Shown here in pieces: positions 54,639 to 64,000 of a stretch of 64,000 bases of DNA (its first letter is position 1; each line of letters opens with the position of its first letter). Source of the DNA: Fulvia fulva (Eukaryota; Ascomycota; Dothideomycetes; Mycosphaerellales; Mycosphaerellaceae). Both the position numbers and the translations under genes were made by a program. Where the stretch lies: positions 8,494,001 through 8,558,000 of the forward strand of contig NC_063012.1 in NCBI RefSeq assembly GCF_020509005.1, in the 5' to 3' direction. The notes beneath the pieces were generated by a model. The model had not been told where the DNA came from. It searched no databases and worked only from the letters and a program-made list of their open reading frames with translations.

Positions 54639-55804
54639 GGAGTCTAGTAACTATTCGGAGGCGGGAAACTTACCTTTTACTTCGGTAGTAGAATAGACGA
54701 CTTCGTCGTCGTATATTTCCTCGGTATCGCTTTCTCGTAAGGTATAGGCTCGTGTCGCCTTTGCCTTTGTCTTGTTATCGGATTGGCTTCTCCTATCCTT
54801 CTACTGTTTCCTAGACTTCTTAAGGGCGTTTTAGGCCTTCTCTAGATCCCGGACTAGCTCTTCGTAGGACTTCTTCTCCGGTTACTTCTAGGTATTCTTC
54901 TTTTTAATAAACTCCTTTACGGAATCTAGTTCCGGGCACGATATAACTAGGTAGTTACTATCGTAGATAAAGTAGCCGCTCTTACCCCCTTGCCTCTAGG
55001 AGTATAGAGCGGTCTCGCCCTTACTCTCTTAGATCCGTAATTCGTAGGATTTAAGTAAGGTTATAGCGGATTCCTAGCCTAGGTTTAGTTAGGCTAGGAT
55101 AGTATCCCTAGTACTAGCGTAGACGTCCGGGAGGCTACTTAGTAGGTACTTAAACCTCCGGATAGGGTCCTTATAGTAGGTCTCTTTACTATCTGTTTCG
55201 GCAATCTATATAGATAGGTTACCTAGATATGTCTACCCTTATCTAATTGTCTAATCGTCCGGTAGCTTAATCGATACTAGCTATTTCATAAGCGCTACTA
55301 CGTATACCTTATAGACCTTACTATACTTCTTCTATAGAAGTTTCTAGATCTCTTTCGTATCTCGTATATCTAAGATTTCTTAGTTATCCTCCTCGGACAA
55401 ATATACTAAGATAGTATATCTCGCTATACCGTTCGCCTTCGAAGTAATCTTAGGCGTAACGGATTCTAGGAGATTAGCCGACGAGTTGTCGATGACCTAG
55501 GATACCTCCCGGCTTTCGAGATAGTCTCGTAGTATAATAAACTAGCGCTTCTAGTTCTTACGAGTAAGGATAGGGCCGACCTTCCGGGGGCCCTCGTAAC
55601 TCGTTAAGTCTTCTATAGCGAAGGTAGCCTTAAATATATAGTAAGCTCTACTTAACTACGGTAGTTAGAATAAGCTTAGACTGCCCGAGTCTATTAGTAG
55701 CGTTCCGTATAGTAGACTCCCCGAGTCTATTAGTACGTTACCGTACGGATTCTAGGTATAGAGTATAATACCCTACATCGTACTTCCTTAGTATATCGAT
55801 GTCC
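54639..55804 (-). pseudogene. Copia gag remnant
   Basis: Region next to the copia 5' LTR on the minus strand. By position and by faint blocks near 55,240-55,420 it is the gag domain. No open frame remains. Confidence 0.6.
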
Positions 55805-56212
55805 TATTAAACAGGTATAGTATATATATATACGGAAGTTAGGACACGTAATAGGGAAGGAGGAAGGACTAATATAGTATACGAAGGTATATAGTAGAAT
55901 AGTGTTTAGTACTAAAGGTGTCTCTACTATCGGTATAGAGACTACGTCTCTTATACCTATATAGAGGGATACTACTCTAGTCCTAGTTCTATTTTACTAC
56001 GCCTTATCGGTTTTACCTATATCTTATCCTATGACGGCAGTTCCTCCGACAGTCTCGTACTAACTAGCTAAGTAACTTTAGGTCCTCTAAGTCGCTCCTA
56101 CTATTCGTACGGTGTCTCGGTAGTATTACCGTACTATTATCTCGACTAGCTTAGTATATACTAAGTTAGTCTAAGTACCGTACGACATACCTACTAATCT
56201 ATATTCGTAATA
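55805..56212 (-). repeat. Copia 5' LTR
   Basis: 408 bp; matches 19119-19514 except for point changes and a 12-bp insertion near 56140. Followed by the ATACG target duplication at 56213-56217. Confidence 0.9.
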
Positions 56213-56217
56213 ATACG

Positions 56218-56639
56218 ACTATAAACCGCTATACTTAGCTAGGTCTCTATATCCGTAGAAGAGCTACGACGGGATCTATAGGAGTATAGATTATTAATAA
56301 CCGTAATAAGATATTACGGCGTACGTTAGAAAAAACGTACGACTCGGTATAAGAGACTACTACCTTAGGCTAAGTAGTACCTAATATAGTACGCCCTAAA
56401 GGATAGCGACGCTCGCTACTAGCTATACGACTAGTAGTATAGTACGAGTCTATATATAATATATAGACTTAAGGATAGATATAGTAGTAGTAGTAAACTA
56501 CCGACTATTACGGGCCTAGGCGGACGTCTAGTAAATAGTAGTCGGTTATATAACTCGGTACGGGCCGGCGCGTATACCTCGGCTTATATATTAACTTTCC
56601 GTACCTTGTACTCCTCTTAGATAGCCTATCTAATAACTT
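56218..56639. repeat. RIP-mutated DNA of unknown origin
   Basis: AT-rich strip between the copia element and the transposase remnant. It shares words with 18960-19095 and may include the terminal part of the DNA transposon to its right. No frame or clear inverted repeat could be fixed. Confidence 0.45.
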
Positions 56640-57300
56640 CGTTATCTGCCCTATATTAAGAACAGCTCCCTTATACTCTCTACTTACTTTCTACCTCCTA
56701 GTATCCTCTAGAGATGATAATTACGACGCCTTATCGAAGGTTAGAGACTCTCTAGACTAAATATACTTACGCTTTCGTACTTTCCGCTATATAAGGGCCT
56801 CGTTAGACTTACGTAGCTTACTAATCTCGCTTTATATAAGAGCTATCTAATACGCTATCTCTCTACTCCCTTTTATAAGCTAATACACCCCTTCCTATAA
56901 CGAGTTTAGTAATAAACCTGCCCGGGCACGTATTTTGTTCGTTACTAGTATCGATTAAGAGTCGAATTCTTTTATAGTTCCTAGTGTCTTCGACTCCTAA
57001 GGGGTAGAGTCCGGAGCTAGAGGGGTTAGCGTACGTAGCTTAATATTAAGCTTGTCTATTACTACCTATAGATTAAATAGAACTAAACTAGCGCCTCTAA
57101 AGCTCGATAGGATGTTCTTCTATCTAAATATAGCGTTATAGGCTACCCGGAAGGCGCGTAAGAACTCTACTTTATCGATATAAGTAATACGCTAGCGTAC
57201 TAAGCCCGAGAGCTAAGTACCGTATACCTTCTTTAAAGGCGAATAGTAACCTATATCTAATAGCTAGAGTAAGTACGAGGCGTACGATAGTATATATAGG
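56640..57300 (-). pseudogene. Fot1/pogo-type transposase, C-terminal fragment
   Basis: Minus-strand reading gives the C-terminal part of a DDE (pogo/Fot1) transposase: LDIGYYSPLKKVYGT, LSGLVR.RITYIDKVEFLRAF and ILSSFRGASLVLFNL. It joins the fragment at 62225-62615 once LINE-C is removed. The TATATATAGG at 57291-57300 is repeated at 62215-62224. Confidence 0.8.
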
Positions 57301-60300
57301 TCGATAAAAGTAGGGAAAAATGGCGACGACAACGGTAGTAGACGACTAGGAGTAAGGGGGAGACGAGTAGAGGACGCTCTATAAGATAGCGGAAGAGATA
57401 GTAGCGGTAGAAGAAGGGAGGTTTCCGGAGAGAGTACTAAAAGGAGTAATAAGCGTACTACTCGGGGGACTAAAGGCGCTTAAACGACAAACAAGCACTA
57501 CGATTTATATAGCAATCGAGGCAGTAACACGAAACGTAAGAAATAACCCTTAAAGAGACCCGAGACAGACCTAGGGCCTAACGACCTAGGTAACAATCGC
57601 GAGCCAACCTATCCCCCCTTAAAGTATAGTACTACGAGTCTATATTACGGACTAGAAAGAGAAGGAAGAGATAGGAAAGATGACCGGGAGGGAGATAGTC
57701 GAGAAGATTAGAGTAAAGGGAATAGTAGGGGTAAGGGTAGACAATAAAGGGGTCAAGCTGTTTATAGTATACGTATAGGACAAGAAGGCCCTCGAAATAA
57801 ATAAGAAGTAGACACTAAAGATCGGAAGCATAGCGAAAGTCTCCTATTAATAGTATATAGTAATTACGTATAGGGTCCTACGAACCTTTAATATATAAAG
57901 GGATACACTAAACCTCTAGAGGCAAAACTAGGTAACAGTACTAGGACTATAGATCATAAAGACAGCGTAGGTCAAGAAGAAGATAGAGGAGGGTAAGAGG
58001 GCCTCCTCGCTAATCTTATAGGTTGTAATACTAGAGTAAGCGAACAAGGTCTTAGACTAAGGGTTATACTAGGACTTTAAGAGACTAGATATAGAAATCT
58101 ATTAGAGTAACTATAGAATCCTTTAATGTTTTAACTATTAACAGTACGGACATATTGCCCTAAAGTATAGTAAAGCTATACTAGTCTACTCCTACTATAC
58201 TAGTAATCACGCGACCTAAGAGTGCCAAAAACGGAAGGAGGACATAAGATACGTAGTATATAGGAGAAAACACCCGGTATAGTTAAACCAATGCCTAGTT
58301 AGACTATTAGCCTAGTAGAGAGCGCGGGAAGCAAGGGTAATAACACTAACTAGGTTCCTAGTAGGTAAATAGAAACAACTAGAGAGAACTACCTACCCAA
58401 ATAAGAGACCCCGGCTATAAGAGGAGCTATAAATAGTGCTAGTAATAGGGAGACTAACGTTCTTATACAAGGTAGCGTAGACCAATAGATAAATAAGAAT
58501 CAACTAAATAATAGGGAACCAACCCTAAAGGGAAGAATAGGAGGAGGGACGGGAAAACTAATAGCAAGACTAATAGCAAGACTAAATGGACCTAGACACA
58601 AACATGTCCTAATGCCTTATACTAATAGACTATCAATCATTTAGTATAATGTGAACAGAAGCAAAGACAAGGTCTAAAGGAGCTTTCTACAAGCCTTAGA
58701 CCCGGAGGAACACTATATTATAGCAATATAGGAACTATAGATCAACCTATACTCTAGGATTCTATTAACTATACGAGACCCGAGATACTACGTAGTAATA
58801 AATAGAACCGAGGGAGTCCTACGAACTTGTATCTATGTTAGTAAGAAGGTACTAGTAGAGGACTAGTAGGCCTAGCCGAGAACCGATAGGGATATTACTA
58901 TAGTATAGCTTAAAACAACTTAAGGCTAGATCCTAATCTATAGCGTATATAACCTACCTCTAGAGTCTAGAAGCAGCACACAACTATATACGCTAGGAAG
59001 GCTCCCGGAAGCAATAGACTAACAAAACCACAACATCGTAATAGGAGATTTCAACCTCTACTACCTAAAGTAGGGATCGGACTTCACCCTAGTATACTAC
59101 TTCTTAGTAGGGAGGCTCATTAGTTAGATAGAAACAGCCTAAATAGACTTGATTACGCTAAAGGGAACAGAAACTTAGGCTAGAAACAACAGTTCTAGCA
59201 CGCTAGACCTATACTTTATATCCTACGCCTTAATACGACGGGTAGAAAGCTATATAGTTAATGACTAACTAGAGTCCTTATTAGACCACTATCTAATCCA
59301 AACCGACATCTAACTTATAGTTAAGGAGGAGAGGGAACCTAAGAGGAGGCTCTACTAGAACTAGGCCGAGTGGATACTAGTATAGTAGCGGCTAGAAGGC
59401 GAACTAGAATAGGTGAATATAGACAACATTTATATAACGGAGGAGATTAACTAAGTAGTAGAGTAGCTAATAGAAGCTATATAAAGGGTAGCCTAGGCCT
59501 ATATACCTAAGAAGAGATAGTCGCTATACTAGAAGCTATACTAGACACTAGAGTGTATAGCTAAAGTCAAGGAGGTAAGGAGAGCAAGAAGGAGATAGGA
59601 GTAACGACGTACCTAAGCAAACTAGGAAGCCTATAACAACGCGTATAAAGCAAAGAAGGCGTAGATTAGAAGAGATAAGACGTAGGAGTAGAGGTTAACT
59701 ATAGGGATGATTATAGAACACCCGGAACAAATCTAGAGACTAGTAGAATAGGCTAGGAAACTAGACGAGGAACGAAACTCCCCGCCCTAGTTTCCCTTAA
59801 TATAGGACTAAGACGGGGAAACGCAAACCACTCCGATAGGGAAAGCGAAAGCATTCGTAGACTACTTCTTCGGGACTTAGGTAGAGCTAGACCTAAGTAA
59901 TATCCTAGGAACACACATTCCTCCGCTAAGGGAGGCTGACTAGTAAGTGTCTACTATAGAGATCGGAAACATTATTAAGAAACTAAAGGGTAACAAAGCC
60001 CTAGGTCTAGATAAGATCCCTAACTATTACCTAAAAGCTAGTAGTAGCCTTATTACTCTAGTGCTTACGCTAATCTTCACCTAGTATATAAATAAGGGGT
60101 ATTACCTAAAGGCCTTTAGGCAATTACTAACTTACGTCCTAAGGAAACCCTAAAAGGAAGACTATACCAAGTTGAAGTTATATAGACCAATTGCGTTACT
60201 AAATATACTAGGGAAGCTCCTAGAGAAGGTCGTAGCTATAAGGCTTACCGGATTAGTAGAAGAACATAACCTCCTCCCGGTAACGTAAATAGGGAGGAGA

Positions 60301-62214
60301 CAAAAGAGATCTACCCTTATAGTAGTCGAACTGATTATAGAGCAAATTAGACATATCTAGTACTATAGTAATAATAAGGTAGCCTTACTACTTTTACTAG
60401 ATATATTAGGGGCTTTCGATAACGTGTCCTACGTAAGGCTCCTATATATCCTTAGAATAAAAAGTATCCTAGCCTAGATAGTATACTTTATATAGTCATT
60501 CCTTAAGGACAGAACAACCTAGATCCTCCTAGGGTCCTTTAAAGCCCTATAGACCCTAATTACGAACACGGGCATCCTATAGGGCTCTATACTCTCCCTA
60601 ATTCTGTTCCTCCTCTTTATAGCCGACCTGACCCGACTCCTAGAAATAGTAAATACCTTAGTATCGGGGTTCGTAGATAACACAAATATCCTAGCGTAGT
60701 CGGGGTCTATAGAGGAAAACTACGTACTCCTAGAAGAGAGATATAGACAATACGAAAAGTAGGTAAGAGAGTATAGGGCAAAATTCGTACCGGACAAGTA
60801 CTAACTTATCTATTTTAGTAAGGTAAAGACAAAACACAACTTAGTAGTACTAGTAAAAATCTAGGGGTTCGAGACCTATCCTATAAGGGAACTTAGAGTC
60901 CTTAGGATATAGCTAGACCCGAAACTTAGCTAGGGACCACAAGTAAAGAAGGCGTAAGCGAGAGCGGACACTAATAGACAATTAATCGAGAGACTTACTA
61001 CGTCAACCTAGGGGGCGACCTTTATAAAGGCCTAGACTATATACAAGCCTATTATTAAGCCCGTAATACTATATAGAGTAGCAATTTAGGTAGCGGAAAA
61101 ACATATCCTAAAGAGAATTAAGGACCCCCTTAATAGAGCGTAGGTAGCCTGCCTAAAGAGAGTACTAGGGATATATAAGTCAACCCCTTATAGGACAATA
61201 GAAATGGAATCAGGTACAGCCCCTATTTAGGAGTACCTCTAGGGTATAAGGTGTTAATACGTAGAGAAGACATCAGTATACCTAGCCTAGGGAACTATCT
61301 AAGTAGCTACTTAAAGGATAAGAACCTAGTAGGAGAGGAGGAGAAGACCTAACCGGCTATATATAATCCTATAGAAGGAAGTAGACCTAAAAACATTATA
61401 GGAAATCCTAGCCGCCCTTAGATAGAGAGAAGCTCTAAGGGAGCAAGCTAACATAGGGGACAAAGGGAAAAAGAAGTAAAGCTAAGTAGAAAGGATCGTA
61501 GGTCACCTATAGGAAACGCGTTAGAACTAAAACCGGTAAGGCTAGGAGCCCTACTAGTAGCTAGGACCTTCGGGAGGTATAACTACCTAATCTATAAAGA
61601 CCTAAAGAGGGCGGAAGCAAGTATAGCTATCTAGATTCGCTCTAAGTACATTAGGCTAAGAGCATACTTATACTAAATAAGAGTCCTAAGATACGATTCT
61701 AAACGTTACCCCTATAGCTACCTATCCTAAAACCCGGAGCACATAGTGCTAAACTGTACTAAGTGGGTAAAAGGGAGAAGCTAGTAGAGGGCGAAGGCAA
61801 GAGATAGGCAATACTAGGCTATTATCTAGAACAGACAAGATATAAGGAGAGTGACAAGATAGATCCTTAACGAGGACTACCTAGAGCAATTCTCCCTAGT
61901 AGTAGAAACGGAAAGGTAGATAGAGAGGAGGGAGAGAGAGAGAGAAGAGCCGGAGAAACAGAAGGGAGAAAGGGAATCGAGAGGAGGACATTACTAGGGT
62001 TACGGGCAAGGTAGTTATAGGGTAATAACTATAACACTAGCGTACCCTAAAGGAAGGAGAACGAAAAGACAAGACAGGAAAGAACGAGGAGGGCAAAGAC
62101 GAGGAGGTTTTTATCCGTTAATCGGGTTTCCTACCTATATAAATAGACCTAAATAGCGAGAGATCTATATAGGCTATAGGGTACTAAAATAGGCGAATAA
62201 ATAATTTATCTATC
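57301..62214 (+). mobile_element. LINE-C, near full-length Tad-like element (RIP-mutated)
   Basis: About 4.9 kb, flanked by TATATATAGG (57291-57300 and 62215-62224). It starts with ORF1: an ATG at about 57,320, MATTTVVDD, then broken. ORF1 runs to about 58,580 with a knuckle-like region around 58,100-58,250. ORF2 has an endonuclease with IVIGDFNLYYLK at about 59,035, RT blocks KALGLDKIPN near 60,000 and SGFVDNTNILA near 60,665 (a D-to-N change in the catalytic box), and a C-terminal PEHIVLNCTKW region near 61,735. The tail is an ATCT repeat. Mutation is strongly strand-biased (see findings). Confidence 0.87.
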
Positions 62215-62224
62215 TATATATAGG

Positions 62225-62615
62225 GCTAAGATCTTATATTCCTTATATAGATTCTAGAATGCCTTCGAGTTATAGCTCTCGTAGCTATCGATAATAAGTA
62301 GTCTCTATACCCTAGTCGTAGGAGCTATAGTATAATTCTAGAAATACTCTAGCTACCGTATACTAAACTTATTATAAGTCTAGCCGTTCTCTATTAGCCC
62401 GATTATCCAGTCTAGACCTAAGTTACCGTCTTAGTACTAGGTACTAATATGCTATTTGCCTATAAGGATAACGTAGGGTAGGAGCGCTATTCCGTCTATA
62501 TAGACAGTCTTAATTACTTATTACGGGTAGTGATCTATAAGACGATAATATAGGGTTGCCGTAAAATAAGCGTTATTCGGTTAGGCTATAAAAGAGAAGC
62601 GCGAAGCGCGCGAGA
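62225..62615 (-). pseudogene. Fot1/pogo-type transposase, central fragment
   Basis: Minus-strand reading gives VIKTVYIDGIALLPYVIL, HISTQYQDGNLGLDWIIGL and LLIIDSYESYNSKAF, the central DDE region of pogo/Fot1 transposases. The D of LLIID corresponds to a catalytic Asp of the DDE triad. The N-terminal part is cut off by LINE-D. Confidence 0.82.
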
Positions 62616-64000
62616 TATATAGATAGATAGATAGATTTGTGATTCCCCTGTTCTAGGACCCTATCCGGCCTATATAGGTATATATCTATTGTTATATATA
62701 AAGGGAAACCCGAATAGGTGAAAACCCTTCCCGCCCCCGACTACTCCTTATCTAGTTTAGCTTTCTCTCTAAACGTACGTAGTCTATATCACTACCCCGT
62801 TAGCCCCCGCTCCTAGCCGGTCTCGTCGCGCTACGTCGTGTCCTCTCTTCCTACACTACTCCTACTAGGCGGTACTATTCTAGCTAGCCCTTCTCTAGTA
62901 TCTAGTTTGTAATGCGCTATAGGTCCTTAGCGTTGTTAAGAAGTGCCCTAATCGTCCGGTTCCTCGCCTTTACTATCTACTCCCCCCTTCCTAGCGACCA
63001 CCTCGGACAGACGAGGAGTACGTACCGTACGTTCTAGGAGCGATAGCCGTAGGGGCAGCTAGTATTCGTGTATCCTAGAACCTTCCTCTATAATAGGTAC
63101 CCCTAGAGGCCGATATATTCGCTTCGTAGTTAGGTTACTATACTACTCTATACCCTCGTAAGGCGGTAGTAGATAAGCTTCGGGGGGTACTTGACCGCGG
63201 ATTTTATAGCTAACTATTCCTTAGGTTGTCCCGCTAGCTAAGGGCGTCTACTATACCCTATAACCTAGTTGTTCTACCTCTCTTTCTATAGTTACTCTAT
63301 AAACGATTTCTTACCTTCCTATTATATTACTAGCTATTCGTCCCTTACCCGGTAGTTCGGCTCGTTTCCGGGTCGAATACCCCTATACGCTAGTACTAAT
63401 TTACGGGCCCTTACGACTATACTAGCGATGACCTTCTATACTAGGTACTGTGCCGACTTGCCTAAGTAGGAGGTCCGTAGTCCCTAGATATATAGGTCGA
63501 TCGGCGGTATAGCGGTCTCGTGCTTAAGCATCCTCGTTAGTGTCGACTTATATACCCCGGTGACCTTCCTTAGGCATTAGTTTTAGATCTTTACTAGCGG
63601 CGCGACGAGTCCCTTCGATAGGTAGGCCCTCTCGCCTAAGGACTATACTTAGCTACTATAGGTAAGGACTAGCCGTATAATAGCCGTATATAGAAGTCGT
63701 AACTACCGGAAGTCCGCCCCCTATATAGACGTAGTGAGCCTCTAGTATAATGCTATATTCTGTTTAGCTTTCCGTAATATTACCTATACGTACTTCCTCT
63801 ACCGTAGCGCCGGGTCTACCTATAGTCCGAGGATCCTAAGCTAATTTACCGGGTTAGTCGTATACCCCTATATCTAGATAGAAGCTTACATATTATAGAA
63901 CCGTGGCCGGCGCGTAAAGTATATCAGATTGTACTTTTCTAGGGCAAACCGAGCCCCGTGCCTCCTAGCCTAGTCCTCGTAGATCTTGTACTTCTCTTCT
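62616..64000 (-). mobile_element. LINE-D, 3' part, running off the window
   Basis: Begins with an AGAT-repeat tail and a 3' end nearly identical to LINE-A at 21245-21405 (shared TTCCCCT.TTCTAGGACC words). At the right edge, minus-strand reading gives ARRHGARFALEKYNLIYFTR, the RT segment downstream of the catalytic box in Tad-like LINEs. RIP-mutated; the 5' end is outside the window. Confidence 0.82.

Larger units (their letters stand above)
19119..56212 (-). mobile_element. Ty1/copia element split by nested insertions (RIP-mutated)
   Basis: LTRs at 19119-19514 and 55805-56212 align over their length apart from point changes and a 12-bp indel. The 5-bp target duplication ATACG is present at 19114-19118 and 56213-56217, proving that the two LTRs belong to one insertion although 36 kb now separate them. 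The element's own DNA is 19119-21244, 52311-54113 and 54639-56212, about 5.5 kb. Order on the minus strand is gag, integrase, reverse transcriptase, which is the copia order. Inserted elements inside it are LINE-A with its own nest (21245-52310) and a gypsy solo LTR (54114-54633). It cannot code: stops are frequent. Confidence 0.9.

Noticed and set aside
18541..64000. Short frames of 60-90 codons scattered in the RIP-mutated island
   Set aside because: Chance or remnant frames in transposon debris; none has a start, context or composition suggesting a gene.
18541..64000. A Starship-type giant element or biosynthetic cargo
   Set aside because: No tyrosine recombinase captain or cargo genes; every readable block belongs to LTR, LINE or pogo elements.
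62616..64000. Telomere proximity
   Set aside because: No TTAGGG/CCCTAA arrays are seen; the AGAT repeats are LINE tails.
1..64000. CRISPR arrays, rRNA or tRNA genes
   Set aside because: No regularly spaced short repeats and no rRNA or tRNA pattern noticed on either strand; short tRNAs could be missed by eye.

Overview
This window comes from the nuclear genome of a filamentous ascomycete, probably a dothideomycete-like fungus (inference). The genes have short introns (49-114 bp) with GT..AG ends and CTNAY-type branch points. Fungal families such as the RNB-domain protein SSD1, the complex I ESSS subunit and a DUF2293 protein are present. About 45 kb carries the mark of repeat-induced point mutation (RIP): TpA excess, loss of CpA/TpG, CpG retained.

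Positions 1-18,540 are gene-rich with normal base composition. In order: the 3' part of a catabolic-type acetolactate synthase (+), an acetolactate decarboxylase (-), complex I subunit NDUFB11/ESSS (-), a DUF2293 protein (+), SSD1 (-), an unrecognised 182-aa protein (-), a large secreted chitin-binding protein (+), and a TMEM205/DUF4149-like membrane protein (-). The first two face each other tail to tail and together encode pyruvate -> acetolactate -> acetoin, a bacterial-type pathway that is unusual in fungi. For six multi-exon genes I derived the splice junctions by hand; they restore family-typical ends.

At about 18,540 composition changes abruptly and a nest of transposable elements runs to the window end. 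Target-site duplications (TSDs) let the nest be unpacked. A Ty1/copia element (minus strand, 19,119-56,212, TSD ATACG) is split by a minus-strand LINE (LINE-A, 21,245-52,310, 15-bp TSD). LINE-A is itself interrupted by a second gypsy family (21,406-28,621), an unmutated gypsy chromovirus array (29,043-41,101), a RIP-destroyed copy of that same chromovirus (41,355-47,644) and a 5'-truncated LINE-B (48,697-51,769). A solo LTR of the chromovirus sits in the copia gag-int region (54,114-54,633). Further right, a Fot1/pogo-type transposase is split by a near full-length LINE-C (57,301-62,214) and is followed by LINE-D, which runs off the window.

The most striking object is the intact chromovirus array LTR-gag-pol-LTR-gag-pol-LTR (period 5,770 bp, one TSD GTACT around the whole array). 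Its two units look identical and show no RIP although all surrounding repeats are heavily mutated. It has a candidate -1 frameshift signal between gag and pol, a PBS complementary to its own predicted mRNA 5' end (Tf1-like self-priming), and a pol frame that runs through the polypurine tract into the LTR.
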